Source of the DNA: Chitinophagaceae bacterium
Lineage (GTDB): Bacteria; Bacteroidota; Bacteroidia; Chitinophagales; Chitinophagaceae
DNA: 64,000 bases
Direction of reading: 5' to 3'
NCBI GenBank assembly: GCA_016713085.1
Contig: JADJPV010000002.1
Coordinates: 620,001 to 684,000 of the forward strand
Below, one piece after another: positions 10,201 through 18,848 of the stretch. The translations under genes and the position numbers were made by a program. Under the pieces are notes generated by a model, which was given only the letters and a program-made list of their open reading frames with translations, had not been told where the DNA came from and made no database searches. The first letter of the stretch is position 1. Every line of letters begins with the position of its first letter.

Positions 10201-12451
10201 AACAAACAATCCGCCAATAACACATACCTACAGTAACTGGGGAAATAAGATCACAAAATTAATGGTGGAAAGCAGTAAAGGATGTTTGAGTGACACCCTC
10301 ACAAAAAATGTATTGATCAATCCTTTGCCAAAAGTAGGATACACTCTTCCTGAAGTTTGTTTAAGTGATGCCAATGCCTTCTTCTTCGACACATCAAGAA
10401 TTGCAGATAACAGTGAAATGCAGATGACTTATTTATGGAGTTTTAATACAGGTGTTCCGGCAATCGTTCCAGGTCCTACACCGATATCAAGTACAGCTAA
10501 AAACCCCGCCATTAAATTTAATAAGGCTGATAACTATTTCCTTTCGCTTGTTGTTACTTCAAAAGATGGTTGTAAAGATTCTGTAACAGCTATTCCATTT
10601 ACTGTTAACGGCTCAATACCCAATGCTGATTTCTTATTGTTGTCAACAAACGGCATCTGCAGTAACCAGGATGTGCAGATACAGGAAAAATCAAGTGTTG
10701 ATTTTGGTGCACTTACCAAAGTGGAAATCTATTGGGACAATATCAATTCCCCAACTGTGTTTGATACAGATGATAACCCGGTTACTGATAAAATCTATTC
10801 TCACCGTTATCCCAATTTCCAGGCACCGTTAACAAGAACATTCCAGATTAGATACAGAGCTTATACAGGGATTATTTGTGTGAATGATGAAATTAAAACC
10901 ATTTTGGTAAATGCAAGTCCTCTTACACAATTCCTCACAATGCCGGCAATTTGTCTCGATGCAGTATCAAGACAAATAACACAGGCAACTGAGTTAGGGG
11001 GATTACCGGGTACAGGTGTTTACAGCGGACCTGGAGTAAGTACAACAGGTTTGTTTAATCCTGCAACAGCCGGAGTAGGAGTTCATACAATTCGCTATAC
11101 GTTTCTTGCATCAAATGGTTGTACTCATTATTCTGAGCAAACAATTGAAGTATGGCCAAGACCGGGTGCAAAGTTTGGTTCATTATTACCTGCCTGCGAA
11201 AAAAACAGTATGACCTTTTCTGACAGTTCTGTTGCGCATTCTGCTTCACTAACAACATGGAACTGGAATTTTGGTGATGCATCAGCAATCGTGTCAACGC
11301 CGAATGCCAATCCTGTAACACATGTCTTCAGCAGTTACGGTACTTATAATGTGGAGCTGCAGGTAATCAATGACAGAGGCTGTACAAGTGTTCCATATGT
11401 ATTGCCGGTGAAAGTAAATCCGTTACCGATTGTTGATTTCAGTTTGCCAAAAGTTTGTTTGCCTGATGGCAGCGCAGCGTTTAATGATTTATCAGTAATA
11501 CCTGACAATACGCAGTCGCAGTTTACGTACAAATGGGATTTTGGTGTACTGCCTTTAAATTCAGATACCGCCATTGTTCAGAATCCTGTTTATAAATATT
11601 CTAATCTCGGACCGTATACTGTACAGCTGAAAGTAACATCAAACAATAATTGTATTGATTCATTGAGTAAGCTTTTGGTTGATGTATTTCCGCAGCCAAA
11701 AGCCGGGTTTACTTCAAAGGACAGTTTATGTATTGGTGATATTGTTGATTTTACAGATAACAGTGATGGTATTGTAAGAACTGTAACTGAATGGCGCTGG
11801 CTGTTTGGTAATGGAGCAGGTTCATCGGTTCAGAATCCAAGTTGCCTTTACGGATCACCGGGTACTTATGATGTGAAACTGTATGTGTACAGCAGTGAAG
11901 GCTGTATCAGTGATACAGCATCAAAGACAATTGAGGTGTGGGCTTATCCTGCATTAAATGCAGGTCCTGATATTGAAGTACTGGAAAATGGAGTACGGAA
12001 AATAACAGGTATTACAGCAGTTGGGACCGGTTTACAATTCTTATGGACTCCGCCGACTTACCTGGATGATCCAACATTGAAGAATCCAACAATTCTGCAA
12101 CCAAAAGATGATATTACTTACACAGTAACAGTTACAGGTCGTGGCGGATGTGTTTCAACAGATGATTTGTTTGTAAAGATTCTGAAGATGCCGAAACCAC
12201 CTAATACATTTACACCAAACGGAGATGGTATCAATGATTTCTGGGAGATCAGGTTTTTGAATGACTATCCCGGATGTGTAGTTGAGATTTATAATACAGC
12301 AGGTACATTAGTGTACAGATCGATTGGCTATCCAACGCCATGGGATGGTAAATGGAAAGGACAGCAACTGCCTGCAGGAACTTATTATTATGTAATTGAT
12401 CCAAAGAATGGCCGTGCAAGACAACCGGGCTATGTAACCATATTGAGATAA
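7274..12451 (+). CDS. Giant IgGFc-binding/PKD-repeat protein with type B (gliding-motility) T9SS sorting domain
   Basis: A secreted 1725-residue protein. After a signal peptide (MRKFLILLAVLLANLYSYSQ) comes an N-terminal region of about 470 residues resembling the IgGFc-binding domain (GTDFWVAYGYHQ, FPTNTLGREYY). Next are many PKD-type beta-sandwich repeats, recognisable by phrases such as FWDFGDGTFAYTNNPSKKYT and WNFGDASAI. It ends in a CHU_C/type B sorting domain: PPNTFTPNGDGINDFWEI and GTYYYVIDPKNGRA. The protein should cross the outer membrane through the type IX system and stay at the surface or be released, probably in adhesion. The next gene, 4 bp on, is a PorP/SprF protein, the usual partner of type B substrates. 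Confidence 0.9.
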   Translation: MRKFLILLAVLLANLYSYSQDFSNKGTDFWVAYGYHQVMTGGNGQDMVLYFATETATNVTVQIPGIGYSITYAVPANTVFTSNVIPKAAPQDARLMAESVVGENKGIHITSDQPIVAYAHIYNASVSGATILFPTNTLGREYYSINFENFSNTFDANCWAYVIAADTGTTTVEITPSAATLTKPAGVPFTVTLTQGQVFNIMGQYTNNVGPGGQGGSGVDLTGTLIRSMNTGSGCKKIAVFSGSGRINIACNVGNNSTSSDNYMVQAFPKNAWGKRFLTATAGGNQGFNYFRICVSDPTANVLLNGAPIGLPLQNGFYYQVGPTDQPLRIDADKPITVAQYFTSQSRCGNGGLGDPEVIYLSPVEQNINKVLFNSNLLVAAGTKNHYANVIIPNGGTAVSSFRIDGAVPATPFTVHPQNPSYSYIKTSGLAQGQHTMQSDSGFNAIAYGFASAESYGYNAGTNVIDLFQYLSIQNAYAIVNSPVACKSSPFIMSITLPYMPISMKWEISGYPDVVNNTPVADSTFVVNGRTLYLFRLPTPYVYNAIGTYPVKVTVNNPTPDGCAGIQIIPFNLQVFNPPAPDFTWPTALCTDSIIPLTTNNATSGRPIIKHFWDFGDGTFAYTNNPSKKYTAAGTYKIRYAVLTDVGCLSDTLEKFISISNAPVAKFGFTAPQCQGKLITFGDTSSLSGGFGTITNWNWNLGVGTQIGNTTNANVSASYPNSILYNPTLQVKTSTGCLSPVYTMPVTVRPNPVPDFTMTYACLPDGVVNFNSTTTIADGTQNLFAYRWYFGDPATGLLDTAFIKSPSHKYSTTGPYSIKLKITSNNGCIDSITKSQAAIYPQPKADFTIPAEVCDRTVVSFTDASNGITHPLTKWEWRFINSAGIVVGSSVNKDTIFRFPVAGTYTVRHWVFTNQGCVSDTMERTITVNPLQTAINSLSLPLCEKNQITITDNSTPNAGTLVRWYWNLGDGTIINATNNPPITHTYSNWGNKITKLMVESSKGCLSDTLTKNVLINPLPKVGYTLPEVCLSDANAFFFDTSRIADNSEMQMTYLWSFNTGVPAIVPGPTPISSTAKNPAIKFNKADNYFLSLVVTSKDGCKDSVTAIPFTVNGSIPNADFLLLSTNGICSNQDVQIQEKSSVDFGALTKVEIYWDNINSPTVFDTDDNPVTDKIYSHRYPNFQAPLTRTFQIRYRAYTGIICVNDEIKTILVNASPLTQFLTMPAICLDAVSRQITQATELGGLPGTGVYSGPGVSTTGLFNPATAGVGVHTIRYTFLASNGCTHYSEQTIEVWPRPGAKFGSLLPACEKNSMTFSDSSVAHSASLTTWNWNFGDASAIVSTPNANPVTHVFSSYGTYNVELQVINDRGCTSVPYVLPVKVNPLPIVDFSLPKVCLPDGSAAFNDLSVIPDNTQSQFTYKWDFGVLPLNSDTAIVQNPVYKYSNLGPYTVQLKVTSNNNCIDSLSKLLVDVFPQPKAGFTSKDSLCIGDIVDFTDNSDGIVRTVTEWRWLFGNGAGSSVQNPSCLYGSPGTYDVKLYVYSSEGCISDTASKTIEVWAYPALNAGPDIEVLENGVRKITGITAVGTGLQFLWTPPTYLDDPTLKNPTILQPKDDITYTVTVTGRGGCVSTDDLFVKILKMPKPPNTFTPNGDGINDFWEIRFLNDYPGCVVEIYNTAGTLVYRSIGYPTPWDGKWKGQQLPAGTYYYVIDPKNGRARQPGYVTILR

Positions 12452-12455
12452 CCCT

Positions 12456-13511
12456 TTGAAAATTATTTTGATGACAATGGGAAAAAAGATTTGTGTTTTT
12501 GTTGTTTGTTTTTCAGTGCTGATGGGAGCGGCAGAAAAAAATTTCGCCCAGCAACGGCCGCATTATACACAGTATATACTTAACAACTATATTATTAATC
12601 CTGCCTTAACAGGAATTGAAAATTATACAGATATTAAACTGAGTTACCGTAATCAATGGGTGGGTTTTCCGGGTGCACCCAAAACAATTTATGCAACCAT
12701 ACATGCACCAATCGGCAAACAGGATTACCGAACAAGTCCAACTTCATTTGAGGTGCCGGGAGAAAATCCAAGAGGAAGATCTTACTGGGAAGAATACAAT
12801 GCGTCTGAACCGCATCATGGAGTGGGGGCAACCATCATCAATTATAAAACAGGTTATATCAACAGAACCTATGCAACAGTATCGTATGCGTATCACCTGG
12901 GCTTAACACCCAAGCTGAATTTGTCAGCAGGTTTTGCCGCAGGTATATCAGCAATCAGTATTGATGCAAGTAAAATTGAATTAGCGAACCCTGTTGATCC
13001 TGCTATTGGTGGTGTTGCACAGGAGTTACGAAAAGTTAAACCGGAATTGAATGCAGGATTGTGGTTGTATTCAGATCGTTTTTTTGCCGGGTTCTCTGCC
13101 CAGCAGATCATTCCGCAAAAAGTAACATTAGTTACGAATGATTTTTATAAATCAACATTGGTACCTCATTTCTTTGCTACAACCGGTTACCGCTTTATGG
13201 CTGGTGATGATGTAAACATTATTCCATCTGTTATGCTGCGCTATATTCCAAGCATGCCCCTGTTTGTTGATTTTACAGTAAAAGCACAATACCAGGACCG
13301 GTTTTGGGTGGGGGGTAATTACAGAGTAAAGGAAGGGTTTGCTGCTATGGCCGGTGTGAATATTTCCAATACGTTTAATATTGGATATTCTTATGATGTG
13401 AATAATTCAAAATACCTGTTGCAATACATGCAGAGAGGGACACATGAAATTGTACTTGGGTTTATGATTGGTAATAAATACGGTGATCTCTGTCCACGCA
13501 GAGTATGGTAA
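12456..13511 (+). CDS. PorP/SprF family type IX secretion outer membrane protein
   Basis: A 351-residue outer membrane beta-barrel of the PorP/SprF family. It has a signal peptide (CVFVVCFSVLMGAAEKNFAQ) and the family opening QQRPHYTQYILNNYIINPALTGIENY. The repeated barrel strands end with RGTHEIVLGFMIGNKYGDLCPRRVW. Family members interact with the T9SS and are needed for anchoring or secretion of particular type B substrates. It lies 4 bp after the giant PKD gene, so the two form a substrate-partner operon. Two in-frame ATGs (12456 and 12471) are possible starts. Confidence 0.9.
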   Translation: MKIILMTMGKKICVFVVCFSVLMGAAEKNFAQQRPHYTQYILNNYIINPALTGIENYTDIKLSYRNQWVGFPGAPKTIYATIHAPIGKQDYRTSPTSFEVPGENPRGRSYWEEYNASEPHHGVGATIINYKTGYINRTYATVSYAYHLGLTPKLNLSAGFAAGISAISIDASKIELANPVDPAIGGVAQELRKVKPELNAGLWLYSDRFFAGFSAQQIIPQKVTLVTNDFYKSTLVPHFFATTGYRFMAGDDVNIIPSVMLRYIPSMPLFVDFTVKAQYQDRFWVGGNYRVKEGFAAMAGVNISNTFNIGYSYDVNNSKYLLQYMQRGTHEIVLGFMIGNKYGDLCPRRVW

Positions 13512-13514
13512 AAC

Positions 13515-15461
13515 TTACAGCCTGATTATTTCTAACCGTTTGATGATTTTTTTTGGTGGATGTGGTTGATGCTTGTTTAATGAATCAGCCGGTTGCTGAT
13601 TGATTTCTTTGATGTACAGGTTATTGTTCTCTATAATGATACTGATTCTTTCTTCATTCATTCTTTTTTCTTCCGGTGTGGGGTAATCATTCATATAAGC
13701 AAAAGCAGGAGCAGTTCTGAACCGTTCTTTTAATTTTTCATTAGATGAATCCCTTGTCTGGTTCTTTCTGTAAAGAAGTTTTGTTTTTCTTTGCTGCTGC
13801 TGTCTGTTTATTTCTTCAGCAATCTGTTCTTTGTTTCTTTGGAATTCTTCGGGCGGATAAGTAAAGTGAAATGCTCCCTCATGCATATCTTCATTCCATA
13901 CAAAACCTTCGGGGAAAAAGGGTTTCATTTTATTGAATAAAGAATCTTTGTCCCAGTTTTTTTTGATGTGGACTGTCATCTGATTTAACGGGAAGGTCCT
14001 GGTCAATAATTTTTTTTCATGAAGGTTCTGTACTTTTTTATAGAAATCAGCTTCTGCTGTTCTGTAACGTGTTTGATTTTGGCGCAAAGAATCCTGCTTC
14101 ATCATAAATATAAACTCCTGTTCTTTTGCCATCAACAAATCGGGTGATGGAATTTCTTTGCCGTAAGGCTGAACAAAACGTTCCATCCATTCAGCAGGAA
14201 GATCATTGAAGATGACTTTATCAAATTCTAATTGTTCACCTCCCTGCTCATCCCAAACAACCAGTTTTTCTTCATTCAATTCATTCTTCAGTTCAAGACG
14301 AAGCTTTCTTTTTTCATCACGTAAAAAAACTGTTTGATTCGTTTTTTTCAACAGAGCACCTGGCTTTACATAAACCACTTTTGTATTGTGTGCAATCGTA
14401 TTCTGTTCTGTTTTCTGTTCTTTTACAACAGCCTGTTTTCTGTCCCTGATGATCCAGCCGGTAAGTGCAAAGAGAAGGGTAAAGAATACCAGCGCAAGCA
14501 ATCGTGTACTTATTTTGTTTTTTTCTGCCGGTAAATTCAGAATACGTTTTACCCTGAGCATGAGGTGCTGTTTATTATCACCCAGCCCCATTGCCAGCTG
14601 TGGATTTTGTACTCTTACTTTTTCTACCGTCAGCAATGCTTCGGCATATACTGCTGCATTTTGTTGAAAACTCATTACCTGGTCATCGCAACTGTTTTCC
14701 CGTTCTCTTCTGGCAATACCCATCAGCAATAAAGCAAATGGATTGAAGAAGAGCATGGTTTCTGCAACCGACAGCAAGAGGTTCCAGAAATAATCATTTC
14801 GTTTTATATGCGCCAGCTCATGAAGCAATACTGCCTCCAGCTGAGCAGGAGTAAGATGTGTAACAGCCGATACAGGCAGAAGTACAATTGGTTTTAAAAA
14901 ACCAAGTGTAGCAGGAATATCAATTTGTTTACTGATGAAAAGCTGCACGGATTTCTGCAAACCCATTGACTGAACCAGGAACTGAAAGAAGGATTGCAGT
15001 TCATCGCTTACAGTTGATACACCTTTATTGCGGAGTGAATTGGTTGCATGTAACTGTACAAACAGTTTTGTGGCAAACCATAACAGAACAAACAGGTAAG
15101 CAACAGAAAGATAGGGCAGAATGAAATGAAGTTTGTATTCGATCCAGTTAAAAAATAACTGCCAGCGGTTATCATTTGTAAATGCAGTGAGCAGGGAATT
15201 ATTTATTCCGGCATCTTCAATTACTAAGGATGCAGTTTGTTTCAGTTGTTTATTCCAGTGCAGAAAGATGTCTGAAATAAACCAGGCAAACCCGCCTAAT
15301 GCGAATACGCTGCTCAATAAGTTTTTTGCAGCAGCCTGTTTTATACGTACTGTAAATACGAGAACCTGGTAAACGAGAAACAATAATCCCATTTGCCAGA
15401 TGCTGTCGGCAATAGCTTTGCCAAGGGCCTGTAAAAAAGCTGATTGAAACAGATGCTGCAT
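13515..15461 (-). CDS. BlaR1/MecR1-like M56 family membrane metallopeptidase
   Basis: A 648-residue protein with several N-terminal membrane helices (about residues 20-130). The zinc peptidase motif HELAH is at residues 214-218 with a downstream ENSCDDQ segment, and a further membrane helix near 325 (LLALVFFTLLFALTGWI) precedes a long charged domain. In the BlaR1 family the peptidase is activated by an envelope signal and leads to removal of the BlaI repressor. There is no penicillin-binding sensor domain here: the C-terminal half is charged and unrelated, so the signal is unknown. It follows the repressor gene with 1 bp between them. Confidence 0.88.
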   Translation of the reverse strand: MQHLFQSAFLQALGKAIADSIWQMGLLFLVYQVLVFTVRIKQAAAKNLLSSVFALGGFAWFISDIFLHWNKQLKQTASLVIEDAGINNSLLTAFTNDNRWQLFFNWIEYKLHFILPYLSVAYLFVLLWFATKLFVQLHATNSLRNKGVSTVSDELQSFFQFLVQSMGLQKSVQLFISKQIDIPATLGFLKPIVLLPVSAVTHLTPAQLEAVLLHELAHIKRNDYFWNLLLSVAETMLFFNPFALLLMGIARRERENSCDDQVMSFQQNAAVYAEALLTVEKVRVQNPQLAMGLGDNKQHLMLRVKRILNLPAEKNKISTRLLALVFFTLLFALTGWIIRDRKQAVVKEQKTEQNTIAHNTKVVYVKPGALLKKTNQTVFLRDEKRKLRLELKNELNEEKLVVWDEQGGEQLEFDKVIFNDLPAEWMERFVQPYGKEIPSPDLLMAKEQEFIFMMKQDSLRQNQTRYRTAEADFYKKVQNLHEKKLLTRTFPLNQMTVHIKKNWDKDSLFNKMKPFFPEGFVWNEDMHEGAFHFTYPPEEFQRNKEQIAEEINRQQQQRKTKLLYRKNQTRDSSNEKLKERFRTAPAFAYMNDYPTPEEKRMNEERISIIIENNNLYIKEINQQPADSLNKHQPHPPKKIIKRLEIIRL

Positions 15462-15462
15462 A

Positions 15463-15843
15463 TTACTGCTGTTTCAGGTTATCAATTAGTTTTTGAATTT
15501 CGTCTAACTCTTCCTTTGAGGTCTTGTGATTGCCCAGTGCCTGCATCACCAGTTGAGTGGATGAGCCCTGGAAAAGGGTATCGATCATTTTACCCATAAA
15601 CTGCCTCTGGGTTTTTTCACGGGAAATAAGGGGAGTGTATTTGTGCGTTTTGCTGCTCTCATCTCTTTTCACCAATCCTTTTTCATGCATGATCTGCATC
15701 AGTTTCAGGGTGGTGGTATAGCCTGCATCTTTGGTTTTGCTTAATTCTTCATGTACATCTCTTACCGTTGCTTCGCCACGTTCCCATAATACCCGAAGGA
15801 TTTCCAATTCGCTTTCTGTAGGTTTTGTTTGCTTGCTGCTCAT
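15463..15843 (-). CDS. BlaI/MecI/CopY family transcriptional repressor
   Basis: A winged-helix repressor of about 126 residues: PTESELEILRVLWERGEATVRDVHEEL, then YTTTLKLMQIMHEKGLV and the dimerisation region LISREKTQRQFMGKMIDTLF. It probably represses its own operon with the M56 peptidase. I place the start at MSSKQTKP (ATG 15841-15843). A longer reading with eight more residues would lie across the inverted repeat and promoter just upstream. The pair is the standard Bacteroidota two-gene sensing module. Confidence 0.9.
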   Translation of the reverse strand: MSSKQTKPTESELEILRVLWERGEATVRDVHEELSKTKDAGYTTTLKLMQIMHEKGLVKRDESSKTHKYTPLISREKTQRQFMGKMIDTLFQGSSTQLVMQALGNHKTSKEELDEIQKLIDNLKQQ

Positions 15844-15846
15844 GTT

Positions 15847-15864
15847 ATACGACTTGTTTCGTAT
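15847..15864 (-). promoter_or_regulatory. Likely BlaI operator, ATACGA-N6-TCGTAT
   Basis: A perfect 6+6 bp inverted repeat lies between the -7 box and the start codon, covering the expected transcription start. A dimeric repressor bound here would block its own promoter. Confidence 0.7.
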
Positions 15865-15872
15865 CAAATATA
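15865..15872 (-). promoter_or_regulatory. -7 box of the blaI-M56 operon (TATATTTG)
   Basis: An exact TAnnTTTG match on the minus strand, directly abutting the inverted repeat and 21 bp from the chosen ATG. Confidence 0.65.
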
Positions 15873-15948
15873 CAACCTGAGCTGTAAAAACAAATGCCGC
15901 TGGTAAAATTTGAAATAAATTAACATACGGTCACATGGGAAATCGGCT

Positions 15949-15981
15949 AAAAAAAACGCCCCCGCATAGAAATGCAGGGGC
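15949..15981 (-). terminator. Rho-independent terminator of the pyrophosphatase gene
   Basis: A 10-bp stem with one mismatch (GCCCCTGCAT / ATGCGGGGGC on the minus strand) and a 4-nt loop is followed by eight T residues. It ends the transcript of the gene whose stop is at 16047. Confidence 0.85.
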
Positions 15982-16046
15982 AATGATAATGGTCTGATTA
16001 GACGCTCTAAAGAGAGTTAATCAAACAATATGGTTGCATAATTGAC

Positions 16047-18434
16047 TTATAATTTTTCGACGTTTACTTTTACATCAAGCTCTGTTTTGCCATTCAGTAA
16101 TGAACGGTATTTGTCCAGCACTTCCTTCGATTGCAAAACATTATTAATGATAAGACTGTCGTTTTTCAACTTAACAGTAAATCCACTTACTTTGATAAGG
16201 CTGTCCTTTTTTAATGCTTCGAGAAAAGGATTCTCCAGTTTCATTTCTGCTTCCTTGCCTTCTTTCTGCTCAATCCTTACTTCAACCGTTTCAGTATGCT
16301 TGTCCTGTGCCTTTGTACCGTACATCTGTGCAAGGGAAGGGGCAATCACCAATGAAACAATCGACATTAATTTAATGAGGATGTTCATAGAAGGGCCGGA
16401 AGTATCTTTAAACGGATCACCAACTGTATCACCAGTTACTGATGCTTTATGCGGATCAGATTTCTTATAAAAAATTTCACCATTAATCTCCACACCTTTT
16501 TCAAAACTCTTCTTGGCATTATCCCATGCACCACCTGCATTGTTCTGGAACATTCCCATCAATACACCGCTTACAGTAGCACCGGCGAGGAAACCACCCA
16601 ATGCTTCAGGTCCGAGTAAGAAGCCCATTAACAAAGGAGATACAATTGCAATTGCACCCGGTAACATCATCTTCTTAATTGAAGCTTCTGTTGAGATGGC
16701 AACACATTTATCATACTCAGGTTGTCCTGTACCTTCCATGATACCGGGAATGGTACGGAACTGGCGGCGAACTTCTTCTACCATTGCCATCGCTGCCTGT
16801 CCAACCGCTGTAATCGCCAGTGAGGAAAAGATGAACGGAATCATTGCTCCTACAAAAAGAGAAGAAAGCACTTTTGCTTTGTAAATATCAATACCTGTAA
16901 TTCCTGCAACACCAACAAAGGCTGCAAATAAGGCAAGGGAAGTTAATGCTGCTGATGCAATGGCAAAACCTTTACCTGTTGCAGCAGTTGTATTACCAAC
17001 CGCATCAAGAACGTCGGTTTTTTCACGTACTTCTTTTGGAAGTTCACTCATTTCAGCAATACCACCTGCGTTATCGGCAATTGGTCCAAAAGCATCAATG
17101 GCTAACTGCATGGCAGTAGTGGCCATCATACCTGCGGCTGCTATCGCCACACCATATAAACCTGCACATTCAAATGAACCCCAGATGCCACCAGCCAAAA
17201 CAAGAATGGGTAAGAAGGTTGATTCCATACCAATAGCCAAACCTCCAATTACATTGGTTGCATGACCTGTAGATGATTGACGGATGATGCTCAGCACAGG
17301 GCGTTTACCCATGGCCGTATAATATTCAGTGATGATGCTCATTAATGCACCAACCACCAAACCAACAGCAATAGCACCGAGTACACCCCATTTAGTGAAG
17401 GTTGCACCACGCAGAATCATTGTATCGGGAAGAATAAAATATACTAATCCAATAGAAGCAATGGCTGTGAGGATGATTGATCCCCAGTTACCCATGTTCA
17501 ATGCTTTCTGTACATTATCTGTATTGATACCTGCATTATCACTAACACGAACCATCCATGTACCAACGATTGAAAAAAGAATACCTGTACCTGCAATGAT
17601 CATTGGTAATAAGATAGGAGCCATGCCGCCAAACTTATCAACAGAAATTGTTTCCTGTCCCAGTACCATTGTAGCCAAAACAGTTGCCACATAAGAACCG
17701 AACAGATCGGCGCCCATACCGGCAACATCACCCACGTTATCACCTACGTTATCTGCAATGGTTGCAGGGTTACGTGGATCATCTTCAGGAATACCTGCTT
17801 CCACTTTACCAACTAAATCGGCACCAACATCAGCAGCTTTTGTATAAATACCACCACCCACACGGGCAAACAATGCAATTGATTCTGCACCCAGTGAGAA
17901 ACCGGTAAGTACTTCAATTGTTCTGAGCATTTCATGCCCGTTTACATTTGCACCATCCGGAACAAAGATCGCTTTTAGAATAATGAACAATCCACCCAAA
18001 CCAAGTACAGCTAAACCGGCCACACCAAGTCCCATTACAGAACCACCGGTGAAGGATACGTTTAAGGCTTTGCTTAAACTGGTACGGGCAGCCTGGGCAG
18101 TGCGTACATTACTTTTGGTTGCGATCTTCATACCAATATAACCGGCAGTGGCACTGAACACGGCACCTATTACAAAAGCAACAGCGATGCTCCAGTGACT
18201 GTTGGCATTGGCCATTGACATCACAGCTAAAAGAATAGCAACGATTACCACAAAATAACCGAGGATTTTCCATTCTGCTTTTAAGAAAGCCATTGCGCCA
18301 TCGGCAATATGCTTGCTGATTTCCTGCATGCGTTCGTTACCCGGATCCTGTTTAGATACCCAGTTGAACTTTACAAACATGTACAGCAGTCCAATCACTG
18401 CCATTGCGGGAACGAGATAAATCAAATTCTGCAT
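16047..18434 (-). CDS. hppA: Membrane-bound pyrophosphatase, K+-dependent type by sequence
   Basis: A 795-residue integral membrane pump that couples pyrophosphate hydrolysis to Na+ or H+ export. The catalytic segment around residues 198-240 contains the family motifs DVGADLVGKVEAG and DNVGDNVGDVAGMGADLFGS. At residues 480-489 the sequence GNTTAATGKG has alanine where K+-independent enzymes carry lysine (GNTTKA), so K+ dependence is expected, and many such enzymes pump Na+. The last 90 or so residues form an unusual charged soluble tail after the final helix (TETVEVRIEQKEGKEAEMK and onward). It stands alone with its own promoter and terminator. Confidence 0.95.
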   Translation of the reverse strand: MQNLIYLVPAMAVIGLLYMFVKFNWVSKQDPGNERMQEISKHIADGAMAFLKAEWKILGYFVVIVAILLAVMSMANANSHWSIAVAFVIGAVFSATAGYIGMKIATKSNVRTAQAARTSLSKALNVSFTGGSVMGLGVAGLAVLGLGGLFIILKAIFVPDGANVNGHEMLRTIEVLTGFSLGAESIALFARVGGGIYTKAADVGADLVGKVEAGIPEDDPRNPATIADNVGDNVGDVAGMGADLFGSYVATVLATMVLGQETISVDKFGGMAPILLPMIIAGTGILFSIVGTWMVRVSDNAGINTDNVQKALNMGNWGSIILTAIASIGLVYFILPDTMILRGATFTKWGVLGAIAVGLVVGALMSIITEYYTAMGKRPVLSIIRQSSTGHATNVIGGLAIGMESTFLPILVLAGGIWGSFECAGLYGVAIAAAGMMATTAMQLAIDAFGPIADNAGGIAEMSELPKEVREKTDVLDAVGNTTAATGKGFAIASAALTSLALFAAFVGVAGITGIDIYKAKVLSSLFVGAMIPFIFSSLAITAVGQAAMAMVEEVRRQFRTIPGIMEGTGQPEYDKCVAISTEASIKKMMLPGAIAIVSPLLMGFLLGPEALGGFLAGATVSGVLMGMFQNNAGGAWDNAKKSFEKGVEINGEIFYKKSDPHKASVTGDTVGDPFKDTSGPSMNILIKLMSIVSLVIAPSLAQMYGTKAQDKHTETVEVRIEQKEGKEAEMKLENPFLEALKKDSLIKVSGFTVKLKNDSLIINNVLQSKEVLDKYRSLLNGKTELDVKVNVEKL

Positions 18435-18472
18435 AAGTAGTTATTCTAAGTTTTTGACTTTTTTAGGGACGG

Positions 18473-18480
18473 CAAAGATA
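18473..18480 (-). promoter_or_regulatory. -7 box of hppA (TATCTTTG)
   Basis: An exact TAnnTTTG match 38 bp before the hppA ATG. The rest of the 414-bp gap 18435-18848 holds a GC-richer stretch (about 18540-18680) with small hairpins and then AT-rich sequence; I could not assign it a function. Confidence 0.65.
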
Positions 18481-18848
18481 GGGGAATGGGGCTAAAATCG
18501 GGCGTGAGGGGGCTGTTGGGGAAAAACAGGAAGAAGTCATTTGGGGCGGTCAGCAACAAACTACTCATCAGCATCGGTTCCGGCTCTCCGCAGTACTGCC
18601 CTTACCGCATTTAGCGGGGCTAAGGGACAAAATCTTTAAGTTAAGAGCAACGCCAGCGGCAGGATTCTGTATGCCATTGTTATTTTTTCCGAATTAAACA
18701 TTTTCTTTCATTTAAAAAAAAACACTGTAATGGTTTTCATCTAATCTTTGAAAACTATAATCTTTTTTAATCCTGGTATTCTTTACATTGTTTTTTTAAT
18801 CTTAACTTTCTGTGGGCTTAAAGAAGCACTCTTATTTAAAACACTTAC

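Noticed and set aside
13121..13136. GTAAC-ATTA-GTTAC inside the PorP/SprF gene
   Set aside because: It is a perfect half-site pair but lies well inside a coding region with no promoter box at the 21-bp spacing, so it is taken as chance.
18540..18680. Possible structured RNA in the GC-richer part of the gap before 18849
   Set aside because: It has short stems only, with no recognisable class of riboswitch and no T-run. Nothing positive can be claimed.
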